Source: Atrichornis clamosus
Lineage: Eukaryota > Chordata > Aves > Passeriformes > Menuridae
DNA: 64,000 nucleotides
Assembly: GCA_013400975.1 (NCBI GenBank)
Contig: WBMZ01010285.1
Span: 124,001 to 188,000, forward strand
Reading direction: 5' to 3'
Both the position numbers and the translations under genes were made by a program. How positions within the stretch are numbered: position 1 is the stretch's first letter; every line of letters starts with the position of its first letter. A model generated the notes under the pieces. It was not told where the DNA came from, ran no database searches, and was given only the letters and a program-made list of their open reading frames with translations. Shown one piece after another: positions 26,141 through 38,452 of the stretch.

Positions 26141-27674
26141 ATGCAACCTGCTGGAGCAATTTATCTGGTCTCCCATGTAATCCCCTCAAGGAGCCTCCCT
26201 GTTCTGGCACTACCACCCCCATGCTAGAGACATCTCCACCCAAAACACCAGCAGTTAAGCAAAACAGGATGCAGGGAGAGACGCCAAACTGAATGGCAGC
26301 CTCTCAGATTACCTTTCTGCAAAGAAAGATCCCACAAAAGCCAGAAGTCACTGTGGAGGAGATACAAAATGGATTAAGTTATTCACCCTAGAGAAGAGCA
26401 GACAAGGAGAGGAAGAGTTGAGTCTAGAAAGAGGGGAAGAGACTCTTACACAACCTGTAATTAGGTTGCAGTGAGTTGGTCTGGAAATGGGAGAGGTCTG
26501 AAAACAAAGTAAGGTGAAAGAAAGCAGTGAAAAGCAGGAAGATTACCAGAAGGGTAAGGAATTTGGAAGGGAAGAGAAATCAGAGGTACAAACAGGGAGG
26601 GATGTAGAAGTCTCAGTACAGAGAGAGTGGATGTGGGCACTGATGGGGGAAGAGGAGAAGAGAGGTTGTGACAGCATGAAACACAAAACAAGAAATGCAG
26701 CAGAAGTCCTGAGTGCCAGGGAATACAGCACAGAGGTGGGGGCACTCGAGAAGCTCCACCAAGTCGTGATTCTACGAGCATGAGGATTCTCTAACAGAGT
26801 TTTCTTTCTCTGCTAAAGAAGGGCCTGTGGGAGTACCAGCCAAGCTGAGGAGTTGCTCCTTGTGAGTTAACCTGATCCCCCTGGATATGGCCCAAGGTCA
26901 GCTTCAGTGACAATGACTTTCAGACATAAGGCTGCATGGGATTATGGAAAGGTATGAGGGTGCCATCACTTTCACAGGGAAAGGTGTGAGGGAGAAGACA
27001 TGCAGTTCTGACAGAATGGGATCAGAAGATGACAGGAAAAGTCAGTGCTAGACTGAAGGGCAGGGGCCCTCTTACTATTTATTCTGGTTTCCACAGTGCC
27101 AGAGCTAATAATCCCTCTAGCAGTGCTGGGGGTCATAGGGCAGGAACGCCTCCAAGTCAGCTCAGGTCTGACACAGCTTGGGCTGAGATGGAATTAATGA
27201 AATCCTGATGAACCTAAACTGACCTTGCAAGGTCAGAAGGCTTCATACACTGAGTCCTAATCCATCCCATAGTGTTCCCCTTATCCTTTGATCACTCGGG
27301 ATATCCCTGTGCCACACACTCCCCAGTGATGGAGAGCTGATTTCAGAATCTTTTCTCCTAAACCAGCACTCAAAACACAGACTAGTGAAGAAAGTGGCTG
27401 ATTTTAAAAACAGACCTTGGCTGTACGAATTCCCATCACTGTTACCCCAGCAGTGGCACAGCACTGAGAGTGGCCAATGCAGAAGGTGTAGAACTTCATG
27501 TGCAAGCGAGAAGGTCCTTCTGACCACCACACCAAAGCACTGCTGCGTCACAGCCACATCTTGTCATGTGGCTCAGTGCATCAGACACATGCCCTGACAC
27601 AAATCTGTACTGCTTCTGGGAACCTAGGAAAAAAAATCTTCAAAAAGTATGAGAGTTACTGCTCTAGTCTGAAA
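26141..27674. other. Insertion splitting the CR1
   Basis: About 1.5 kb separates two adjacent parts of one CR1 consensus. It does not match CR1 in the minus orientation. Its left part (26,390-26,660) is purine-rich, and one short stretch near 26,378-26,480 faintly resembles plus-strand CR1 (CCCTAGAGAAGAG, then AGGTTGCAGTGAGTTGG). A perfect 16-bp palindrome lies at 27,220-27,235. No terminal repeats or target-site duplication could be fixed by eye, so the nature of the insert is unknown. Confidence 0.5.
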
Positions 27675-29540
27675 AAGACCCTTTTTTCTGTTCTCAAGGG
27701 TCATGTTGTCTAGGCCTATGGCCATCCATTCTGCTCTTCTCTGGATGCGTCCAACGGGCCCAAAGGGCGCTGCTCAGAGCAGAAATAGTACACCACTCAC
27801 ACAAATGCCAAGTAGAGTGGAAAAATTATTTTGCAGGCAGACTCCTGTCCATATACTCTAGCATAATAGTCACAGCATAGTATTGTTGATTCATAGCCAT
27901 TTTCTGAACTCTTGCAACTGCCCATCTGTTTTCTGCAGACCTGGTGTCTCACCAGTTATTCTACGTTTTGATTTGCACAGCTGATTATTCCTGTCGAACC
28001 ACAATTTAGAACTTGTCCTTGATGAACTGCATCGTATTTATTTTAGATCACTTCTCCAATATATCACATTAATTTTGAATTCCAATCCTGTGCTCAGAGG
28101 GCTTACATCCTCTCCCTGGTTGGTGTCATCTGGAAATTTTGCATGCAGATTCCATCATCTAAATCATTAATTAAAATATTGAATATTTTCTGGCAATCCA
28201 GGGCAGAATCCCACTTGACAGATCCTTCTAGTTGACTATGAATCACTAGTAATTATTCTGAGAACAGCTCTCCAGCCAACTGTGTACCCACCTTGTAGCC
28301 CATTTTGCCACTGTGTTTATGAAAGCATGAAAAGACTTCCAAAAATCAAGATATAGTATTTCTCTACTTACAGGAAAATTAAGCTCCACTGACAAGATAC
28401 CTTCTGGGGGAAAAAACCCATGGAAATTCATTTACCATATTATTATCTACAGGCTAATTATTAAAGAAATCAGTTGACTATTTGATTCAAACTTTTTTTC
28501 CCCAAGAATTTAAGATAAGCTAGCTGCTCCAAAGGGGACAGCAAAGAACCCAGAAAAGTTTACATGCAGGTGCAGTGTTTACCCTTTCACAGATTTTTTG
28601 AACCTGAAGTCCTCCAAATGTTCTCTCTAAGTGCTCAGACACTGCGTCAGCTATTTCACCCTATGTTGAAGAGAGAATTTAATAAGCTCCAGCTTGTTCT
28701 AAAACATCTATTACCCTATCTTATTAGTTCATAAGCTGCTCTTTTCCTGCTTCAGTTGGAATTTTTACCTTTCTCAAGGTGGCAGTTCTTTTCTTGCCAC
28801 TTGATTGCACGCCACCCTTTTAGGCAAAGAATGATGCAAAAAATTACTACTCGTCCCTCTCTGCACCCTCAGATCATGAGTTTTGTCACTCTCTCTCAAC
28901 TGGAAGTCCAGAAACTTCGTCTTCCTCTTATTGCTACTGACAACATACTGTGTTTCTTTGTTACCGAGCCCTTTATGAGTTGTACTTTGTTCTGTGAACT
29001 GGCCTACCTGATTTGGCCCTTGAGTTTTTCTAATCTTCTTTTACACTCATCTCCAGTAACATATCTAATTTCCAATTCTGTATGAGTCCTCAATTTCCAG
29101 ATCATACAATCTTCTCTCTTCTTACACTTTTTTACTGGAACACCTTTTATTTGTGTTTTTAATATTCTTTATTATGACTGGGAAAGAAAAAGTTAGCTCC
29201 TTCAAAAATTGGCAGCATTCCCCAGGTTTGTATCCCAAGAAACATTACCCACCAGTTCTATGAGCTCAATGCAATCTACTTTCTTGCATACTATTGTTTT
29301 TATTCTCAAGTTCTCTCCTCTTGCCCTCTGAAGAATAGGCTCAGTCTTTCCTGATTGCTACCACTCAAATTGCCTTTTCCTATCATAGGCTCAGCCATCT
29401 CTTTCCTAATCAAGTCTAGCAGCACTTCTCTTCCATTGCATTTTTTACATTTGGTAATCCCGAACTTACTATACTTGCACAATCTACTGAATTTAGTATT
29501 TAGCCCATAAAGTGAAAAGGTTCTAACCATTCCCTATTGC
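27675..29540 (-). mobile_element. Ancient CR1 LINE, reverse-transcriptase region
   Basis: The plus strand is the reverse complement of the CR1 ORF2 region, covering roughly the C-terminal half of the reverse transcriptase. Landmarks in order are GGTCATGTTGTCTAGGCC, TGCTCTTCTCTGGATG, GATCACTTCTCCAATATATC, ATTTTGAATTCCAATCCTGTG, GTCATCTGGAAATTTTGCA, AAATCATTAATTAAAATATTGAA, CCAACTGTGTACCCACCTTGTAG, AAAATCAAGATATAG, GGCCCTTGAGTTTTTCTAATC and TCAAGTCTAGCAGCAC. The reading frame is destroyed by stops and frameshifts throughout, so this is a fossil. The 5' end of the element is missing, as is usual for CR1. The same family is well preserved in turtles and crocodiles, which makes this an old amniote insertion. 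Confidence 0.85.
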
Positions 29541-31054
29541 TTGGTAATACATGATAAAATGACTGGATGGATCCATCTCTTGGGACAAGAGCCATCTGCA
29601 GTAAAAGGGCAGCTTTGGCATCTGTGCCAGTAAAATGAGTGTACAGACAGGATCAAAATATCTCCTAGCCATAACAGCAAGGCATTCCAGGTCACAGCAA
29701 TTACCAAAGTGAAAAGGAGGTTTATGAAATACTCTAAAGGTGGCTACACAGAGGCACTGTCCTCCCAGGCTTCTTTTGCCAGCATTCTCATCAGTTGTAA
29801 ATTGAAATGATTACCCTGATTGTTGCGATAGCTGCAGTCACTTAGCATGTCTAGATTCAGTGTTGACACCACACAGGCTTCAAACATCAAAGCTTTTCTG
29901 CACAAATTAGCTCCCTTCTCATGTGGTCATGCCCCCTCTGCTGTAGCAGTCATTGTTCTCTCCTACAGCTAAACTAGCACTCCAATAAAACAAAAGGAGC
30001 ACTATAGCAAGGATCAGAGGAGCAACCGTATGCACCTGTCATTACACTTTTATTGCAACTCTTAAATTAGCATAATATCCACTCCAATGGATTTCTCTGA
30101 GAAATACCTTCCCACTGTTTATTCTGAGTACATTTTATAAATCTAACAAGGAACAAAAAGGATATCCAAAAAGCAAATATGGATTATCAATTTGCTACAA
30201 GTTGGAAGTTTTCTCATAATGTAAAGAAATTATAATTCAATCCGTTTCCTTTACAAGTCTCCTCAATGTATGGTACCCCTCACTGTTTAATAAATCTTTA
30301 GTATAGCTGCCAAGATTTTAATATGTTTATTAACATCTTTACCTGAGGGCAATTCCAAAGGAATATCAGAATTCTTTACAGGAGACCAAGCAACCTTCAT
30401 GATATTAAGTCTGCTGGGTTGTCACCACAGTCTGACTGTTATCCTGGGCTTCCAGGGACCCCAGTCTCATCTCTCTGAATTTTATGCAGCACTATTTGCC
30501 AGGTCTTTTCCATCCAGCAGCAGTCATGAGCTTACCAGCTTTCTGATACCTCACTGCCCAAGCACCCTGGTCACTGTGCCAGCTTCTAGGAGCTAAGGGA
30601 TAGCAGACACTGTGGCAGAAGACTGTAAAGCTGGAGAGAGAGCAATATAATTCGCAAGAGTGCTAGAAGTAATAGGGTTTTCAGCAAAGGAGAGCCAGGG
30701 TAAGGAAGATAGCAGATACTCGGAATAGTAGGAATTTTGGTGGAGAGCAAAATAGTGACAAAAACTCCTAGGAATGAGCTGAGTGCTGTCAGACAGCAGC
30801 AAGGACAAACAGGACAAGAACAGCAATGGGGAGCTGGAATGTGCTGCTGGCTAGACAGAGGCAGGAGGGCCCTGCGGCTGTCCCAGACTTCACATCTCCT
30901 CCCATCAGTGCTGGACCACATGTGGAGGAGAGCTTCCTGTTTCCTCTCCTTCAGACACGTCTCACTGACATGCACAGAAGCCATGCTGTAAATCAAAGCA
31001 ATACAAGGCAACGGAGACGGCTCAGAACTGCACCACCACTCCAAACCAATGTGC
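29541..31054. other. Non-coding DNA with long chance frames
   Basis: No gene is supported. The longest frame of the window runs on the minus strand at 31,185-30,586 (199 codons). It is rich in Ser, Leu and Cys, contains a hydrophobic low-complexity end, and is paralleled by open frames on the other strand (30,737-30,991 and 30,826-31,134). That pattern fits composition rather than coding. Confidence 0.45.
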
Positions 31055-31249
31055 TGGTGTGGGCAGCTGGACACACAGTCGCACCCCACTGTGGCTGTTA
31101 CAGGCCTGGGTGCAAAGTGATTTCGGTTTCCTGACAAGTGCCTGTGAGAAAGCAAGGCTTTCTCAAGGACGCTGCAGGAAAACAATTTAATAAGTATTGT
31201 AAACTANTGGTGTGGGCAGCTGGACACACAGTCACACCCCACTGCAGCC
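31055..31249 (+). repeat. Direct repeat of 42 bp flanking an N
   Basis: A 42-bp unit starting TGGTGTGGGCAGCTGGACAC occurs at 31,055-31,096 and again at 31,208-31,249, offset by 153 bp, with about three mismatches. The second copy begins directly after the single undetermined base of the window, N at 31,207. A real local duplication is possible, but a contig join or a collapsed or overlapping assembly edge would give the same picture. Confidence 0.8.
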
Positions 31250-33107
31250 AAAACTTCTTCTAAAGGTAAAAAATTTATGTTAGAAAAATAAATGTCTTGC
31301 ACATCACTAATTTTCACTGTGATACTAATCCTAGACATACTAAAACAAGAGGAATATCCAGTTGATTTTCTATGAACTTCTCTCTGTATCTCAGCTGGTC
31401 GGCAGACATGGAAGCAAAGCAGCAGGATCTTCTCATCCTCTTCTCCTTCTCCCGCCTCTCAAAACAGAAACCATCCCAGACAGGGAAAGCACTAAATGAA
31501 CTCCAGCAGACTTTACACTAGAGGGAGCTTTCCTCAGAAAGACACACCACCTTGGCATCCTCCTCTTTCCCATTACATTATTTTCAATCCATCTACAGAG
31601 AAATACACCAGACTCAGGTGACACAGTTATTTAAATCCTCCAGTTCTGCCAGTTCAATCATCGCAGCAGGTCAATGGTGCAGGGTGGGAGTGAGTACAAA
31701 GGGAGGATACCTGGCAAGTTCTGCCCAGAGATGTGCTCTGGCTGACGAGATAAAGCTCAACACTGACATATTGCTGAGAAGCCTCCTGATGCAAACCTGG
31801 ATCCTGTATCCACTCTGTAGTCTCACCAAACTCCTGTGTTGAGCACGAGAGCAACTTTACAGACTACATTTCATACTGACCCAAGAGACCACTTATGATT
31901 AAGCTGTTAATGAGTACTTTAACAAGCAAAGCTGAGATAAATCCTCCCCAAGCCTTGTGGCCATTCATTTCAGAAGGCTGAAACATGGATAACTGTGTTC
32001 CTCACTGCTAATACAAGTATTGAACTGGCCTTCGAGTGTACTGTTTTAAAATATTATTTAAACTGAAAGAACCACAAGATGCTAACAACAGTCAGGACCT
32101 ATTCAATTTATTTTCGAAACTCCAGTAACCTGTTCCAAAACTACAAGCAGAACTAGAACAGAAATCCTTACCTGTGAAAGCATTTGTGGCCTGAAAACCA
32201 GCTTCCTGCATACTGCTCTTCCAGTGAAGCTTGAGATTCCCGTCTCAACCTGTCCTTACTGGAGACAACTGCTGAGCTTGTTGCTGTCAAGTCACTTCCA
32301 TCTTAGCTCGTCAGAGTCCATTTCTCTTTCCATTCCTGTATTTGGCACGATCCAGTTCCCACCTGATCCCAGGTCTTTTGATCTGTAGGCAGAAGGGATC
32401 TGCACCGAACCTAAGGAGAAGCGTTGGACAGTCCCATCAACCAGCCAGCCAGAGGATTTGTGCCATGATGAACGTGAAAATGAAGCAAATTGCCTGTCAA
32501 GACTTTCCTTCCCTTTTACAATTAAGTTCTAATCCTGTGTTCATCCAGCACCATTTTTTCAGGTCTCAGCCAATGGTGATGTTCAATTGTCTCTCCTCTC
32601 TTGTGTTCCTCTCCCCTCAGGCACGCTCACTGGGAAATTAAAAAAGAAGAGATTATGTTTCCTGATGACCTGTAGCAACACTAAAATTAACAGACTCCAG
32701 GGAACAAAAACCCAAAATACATTATCAGGCATTGATTGTACACATTAAAGGAGATCTTCAGAAGGCAAATCTTGCGATTTTGCTGAGATGCAAAGTGTGA
32801 CCACACAGCTCTTTGAAGTGCAAAGAGGAACAGTGCTGAGGGTGTCATATGCATCTCTGAGAACATGATATGATTTACATTTCAAAAGCCATATTTAGCA
32901 GAGATGGGGGCAGCAATACAATAACAAAATTGCAGTTAAAAGAGAAAAGGAAAAATACTCAAGGCTCTCAAGTCTAGTCTATTCAAAACCACAGCAAAAT
33001 TATTAGCATTTCATATAGCTGCTTCCCTCCTTTTCTGGAGCAGGAAAAGAGAGAGCTGTGTGCCAACACTGTATATGCCATTCTTACAGTCTTCTGCGGT
33101 TAAAAAC
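31250..33107. other. Non-coding DNA
   Basis: Intermediate GC content and no recognised repeat. On the minus strand a stretch near 32,310-32,172 stays open for about 43 codons up to a good donor (CACAG|GTAAGG), but no convincing acceptor precedes it and the peptide is not recognised. Confidence 0.45.
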
Positions 33108-33165
33108 CTTTGTATGTCTTGCTGTCGATTATCAAACTTTGCATGTCTTGCTGTCGATTATCTTA
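33108..33165 (+). repeat. Two-copy 29-bp tandem duplication
   Basis: The 29-bp unit beginning CTTTGTATGTCTTGCTGTCG at 33,108-33,136 is followed at once by a second copy at 33,137-33,165 beginning CTTTGCATGTCTTGCTGTCG. The first 26 bases differ at only one position. The near-identity points to a recent local duplication. Confidence 0.9.
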
Positions 33166-36100
33166 AAAATCTCCATTGTAATACAGATGATGCAATTCAG
33201 ATGCCTTCAGACATTCAGCAAGGTTAAAAACCCCCCCAGGCTACACAACAGAAAGGTGGTTATGTTTTTCTTGATACTGCTGCTTCTGCATAGCATGGAT
33301 ACCTGCAGCTCACTGAATACTACAGCTGTTCCACGTCCAGCTTTTAAAAACCAGGATACAATTACTCTGATGGGGTGAAGGCAAACAGCAGACAGGTACG
33401 TGTTTAAGGAGAAGATTATTTTCGAAAACAAGGAAGAAAGAAAAGAGGACTTGAAGGAGAACCCACTCACTCCCCAGCCATCCTGCTCCCTCATGTAATG
33501 ATGCTTGGCTCGCTGTCTCCCAGCTCAGTGACACAGGCAGGTTGAAACCAGATCTCTGATGATCTTACGACCTACTAATGGATTTTAGATGATGAGTCTA
33601 GCCAGGGCTCGCAGCACCGGATTGAACCCAAGGTCCACCTGCTGGAGCAGCCCATATCTGAGTATGGCAGTTCCAGCTTTGGAGAACAGTGCAAGATCCA
33701 GCTCAGGGAGCAGGTGTGAATAAGCCACCGCTCGTCTCCAGCCCCACTTCACCCTTTACCCTGATCTGCAAGATCTAGAGGCAAGCTTACACCTGAAGCA
33801 TAAGTCTGAATATACCAGATGGTCCAAAACTGCAGAGAAGATTCTTATGCTCCCTGGGGTACGGTCATCAAGGGCTTCATTAGGGACCCACCTTGGGGGA
33901 CAAAAAGGATCTCTTCTCAGGTGTGCCACTGAAACCAAGTGAGCCTGACACCTGATGAGTGTCATTTTCCTCAGAACACAGTGAATGAAAGCTAGCTGCT
34001 AGCAAAGATGAATTTTAATGATATTGCTTTTTTCCCCTGATTTTATTATGCCACTATTACTAAAGAACATGTTTTTGTCTCAACACACAGCACAGCAATG
34101 ACTGATTAGTTACTTGTATTCAAATCTAGTAATTTGCATTCAGATCAAATAAGGTTACAGAACAGATTTAAGATGTCTTCCCCATTTCTTACCCAAACAT
34201 CTCAACCTAATAGAGAAGAAAGCGGAAATTTAAAACGAGAAAGAAAAAAAAATGTGTAGTGTCTTATATCAGAAAACACTGCATAAAATTTTTTAGAATA
34301 GTGTTTTAAAAGGCATTATTCCTGAATGTTATATAGGTCCTTGAGATGCTTTCTCAAGCCTTTGAAGTGCTCTATGCAACTAATAACCATTTCATATGAG
34401 GCTATTTTATTCTAAAATATATACAACCAAGCAAGTAAGCAAGTATATTATACATACACAGCAGCATATAGTTCTTTTGGGTCTTAACGTTGTGCTAACT
34501 GTTCTATAATGACTATAGATGGATGCTGCACTCATTTCCCAAGCTTTTTCTCTAGAGGTCTGAGTTTCTTCTGTATTTGTAAGAGCAAGTTCATATTTGC
34601 ATTCACATTTTCCATCTTATAAATTTTGATTTTGGTTTGCAAATCCAAAATTTTGATGCTTCTATTTTCAACATTTTCATTTCCTCATCTCAGAGACATA
34701 CACTAATACCTTAAATCCAGGGAAATTATCTTATTTTTACATCTATGTATAAGATATAATAAACTTCTGGTTCTTAAAAGAATAACATACTTCTAGTTTC
34801 CTGAAAATTAACGCTTTATTAAAAGAATACTTATTTTCCACATCTTCAACAGTTCTGCTGAACTAGGTAAAAAGCCAATAGTGCTGAAGAAACACGAAGA
34901 CACAGGCACTTTCAGTAACCACTGCTTCCTCAGATAGAAAGACAATTTTAACAACATTACAGAACACTGAAACACTTAGAGAGTTCATTCAAACCTTAAC
35001 ATTTAAAGGATAGTGCACTGCATCAGGTTTAAGTCCTCCCTTAAGGACTCCAGAGAAAGCAGATAGTGATATCTCTTGATTGCCCTAAGTGAGCATTTTC
35101 TATCACTGCAAAAGTGCTCTTCTCCCATGGAAGATAATGAACTCAGAGGTGGCTGGCAGGGTGTAAGGAACTGGAGCATGCTGCTGGGGCAAGCCTGTGC
35201 AGTGCTCAGCGCTTGCTGGGCTTCATCACAATTCAAAACCAAGTTCAGTATTAAAAAACACTTCACACTTACAGCTACGTAGGCTATTTAATGACAATTT
35301 TCATTAGGCAGACTTTAATCAGTCACATTTGCACAATTTCAGGTTTCTCAGGGTACAAATGTATCCAGGTGAAGATGACAAAGGAGCCCAACCCATACCA
35401 CAGCACATCAGGAAAATGGCAAATTCCACTTAAAATGGCATGTAAATGATGACCTTTCTATTGTACTTTATCCAGAAATTTTCCATTAAAGCTGAGCTTA
35501 TGTTTAAAGGGAGGAGGTCTGTGTTTGTTTCCCAACAGACTGGCATGTTTGCATGCATGGAATGGGTCAGGACCTCTGCTGACACATTTCAGTGTGGCTC
35601 AGCCAACTCCAGTGAAGCCATGTGTTTATCCTTTTATACCAGCATGGTGCAGAAATGCTAAACCAGCCTGCTTAAAGGACCAAAAACTGAAAACACATAT
35701 CTGAAAAAGAGAGTAGAAAATAAACAATGCTAATAGAACTATACTAAGGCGTGACCTGTGATGTAACTTGGACTTCTCACAACTTGCAGAGACCCCATTG
35801 GGAACATGCTCCATTACACTGATTAGATGGCAAGAGAAAACGTGGACCAGAAAAACTAGAGATTTTCTCTTTGCTCCATCTGTTGCCTGCTTTCCAACTG
35901 AAGAGGAACTCTGCTTCCACTTCTGCTTTCATTCATCCACTGCAGTGTTAAATGAGTCTCAGAAGCAAACCAAAGCAAACCATTGTGCTGTATAAATATG
36001 TAGCTGTGCTATAAAGATTTTCATCTACCATGTACTTACATGATGGAATACTTAGAGAAAAATCAAATCCACTTGTTTTCATCCTGTCCACTTTTCTCAA

Positions 36101-38130
36101 ATTTGGTCCTGGGAAAGACACCACCATCTGAATCTCACATAAATTGCAAACAGAAAGTATTTTGGCTATTTAACACTTTATGTGACTTTCATGTTCTCAT
36201 GGTATGTTTAGCTAGTAAACCTGTTATTTCCCTTTTCTAAACATTTGAAGATGCAATACACTAAAGGGTCACTGTAAAAAAGAATCTGAGAGAGAAAAGT
36301 AAGCAAAGAGTATAATTAAGTCCTGCATTAATATCTACATTTTATGAAGTATTATGCAATCAACAGCCAGGACTGAGACTGGAGGAACTTGCACTGAAAG
36401 AAGAAGTGAAATACTGCTTTTTCCAAAACTGGTATTTCTGTAACATCTTGAAAAACTCAAAAGCATGGGCTGACACGTAAATGCTGCAAATTGGGTTTTT
36501 TTGTTTGGAGGGGGAATTTTTCCATTTCCTTTCCCTATATAAAGTCTGCTGGTCCCATGCTTTTGGTTCCCACACAGGCATTAAGAACTCACTGGATGTG
36601 TTGCCAGAAGGGCTAAGGCCATGGGAAGCATTTCCTGTGATAGCCTTTGGCATCCTTTAGGTTGCTAAAGGACAGCATTTCACTAAGGTGTATAACACAT
36701 TTCCTAACAGGAATATCTGTACAGTAAGCCCACGCATTTACATTTTTAAGAAAGTTACCGAACAGCTTGTCAGCAACGGTTTAAATTAATTTATCAAGGG
36801 AGGACTCGAGCTTGAATTTCTTGCTTTCAGGTGAAAGGAGTGTAAAAGAGGAGAGAGGTCAAGATACCCTGCCCTGCTCTCACTGTGGTCCCTGCAGAAG
36901 GCAGGTGCCGACAGGAGCAAATCCCAGTGGGAGCCTGGATGCTGCTGGCACCGACCCATTCCATGGATGAAAGGAGAATAGAAGCAATGGGGGCTGAGCA
37001 GGCAGCATGACTCCAGGGAGACTTAGGCATGTCTCCAAATTCAAGGAAAAATGTCTTCTGACTGAAACCCAGATGAGTACTGAACTATCCATGTGCTTGA
37101 ACACTTTGCTGAAGTAAGGCCTATACTTCCTATAAGTTTAGACAGCATAGACTTCGATATATCTTTAAGAAGTTTCTGGCTAGAAAAACAGTTCCAAGAT
37201 TTTGGCTTTAAAAAACTGGGGTTTTCAAAATATCTTTCAATGTTTGCTAAAGCAATTTACAATGAAGCACTTGTGCATGCATATAGCTCACGTCTCCAGC
37301 TCCTTTTGGATTTACCAAGTTTTCCAGGCTTTGGTTTCGCTTCTTACAGACATTCTGAACTAGATAAATTAATATCTACCAATTATACTTAATCTTTTTC
37401 AGTGGTAAGACTTGTGTTTTACTGTGTGATCCTCATTTATTTTATTTACTTCTATCTACAATTCGTCTTCCTTCCAAGACAGCATTGCACCAGTGCTAAG
37501 TGAACCCTGGTTCTTGGGAAGTAGTGTGCTCCACTACTCAAAGATCACTTAAAAAACACAAGGCAACTTTCACAGGAGACTATACACAAATCAAATAGAA
37601 AACCAGATGTTCGAAATATCCTTATGTAATTGCATTTTTCTCTCTCACACACATACACATATCATTTGTTTTTACTTTCAATCTTCAATATTTGCATAGG
37701 TCAATTGTGACTTTTTTAACAGCTGCTGTATTTCACTTTTTTGGTGCATTTCAGTGACATACAAAATGAGTTTGTATGTTATATTATGTTATACGTATTT
37801 ATATTCCTACAGATACTTTCAGATACTCTTAAGCTTGTTAAGGAATAGCGTCCAAGCTTCTTCTTACTTCATTTTTGTTACAGCACTCCTTGAATTGGGG
37901 CAAATGGACGAAAACCAAAGCAAGGTGTGGCCTTTCTCTATTAGCTGAAGCAGGAAACAGGTCTTGAGAAAAGGGCATATGTCCAAACCCCAGCAGTGTT
38001 TTTTCCAGCCTGTTAAGAAAATGTTCTATAAAGCAAAATATATCCCCAACGCCAGCCTACACTGCAAAAAACACTGCAGACAAGATCCAGTTTAAAAGAA
38101 ATAGGGTGACTGTTTCAGTACAGACTCTTC
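33166..38130. other. Non-coding DNA
   Basis: No gene is supported. A C7 run lies at 33,231-33,237. A tRNA-type B-box-like motif occurs on the minus strand near 33,620 and is discussed in the findings. A short CA-rich stretch lies near 37,645-37,660. The rest is AT-rich with stops in all frames. Confidence 0.45.
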
Positions 38131-38156
38131 TCCTTTTCTTCCTCCTCCTCCTCCTG
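38131..38156 (+). repeat. CTC/CCT microsatellite
   Basis: The tract TCCTTTTCTTCCTCCTCCTC continues as CTCCTG. It is a short pyrimidine-only simple repeat with about five CTC units. It lies about 115 bp left of the CR1 3' end at 38,271. Confidence 0.85.
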
Positions 38157-38270
38157 TTTATTTCTTTTTGGAGTGAAGCAACAAACTGAAGCAATGGTAA
38201 AAAATTGGTCTGTTTAGTAGCTTCACGTCAAAGTAAATAGCCTCTGGTAATCGTATAGCAAGTAGTATTT

Positions 38271-38452
38271 CAGAGAATCGCAGGATATGCTGAGTTGGAA
38301 GAAGAATTATCAAGTCCACCTCCTGGTCCTGCCCAGCACCATCCCCATGAGTCACAGCACGTGCCTGAGAGTATCGTCCCAACACTTCTTGAACTCAGGC
38401 AGGCTTGGGGCTGTGGCCGCTACTGAGAGAGCCTATTCACGTGAAGAAATCT
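38271..38452 (-). mobile_element. CR1 LINE 3' end, diverged
   Basis: The plus strand shows the reverse complement of an avian CR1 3' end: AGAATCGCAGGATATGCTGAG, then GTTGGAAGAAGAATTATCAAG, CTCCTGGTCCTGCCCAGCACC, CACGTGCCTGAGAG, CTTGAACTCAGGCAGGCTTGG and GCTGTGGCCGCTACTG. The copy is more diverged than those near 52.5 and 60.6 kb. It is truncated on its 5' side, with an internal deletion near 38,430. No coding capacity remains. Confidence 0.85.

Noticed and set aside
30586..31185. Longest open frame (199 codons, minus strand)
   Set aside because: The translation has no recognisable domain, is rich in Ser, Leu and Cys, and is overlapped by open frames on the other strand. It fits base composition rather than a gene.
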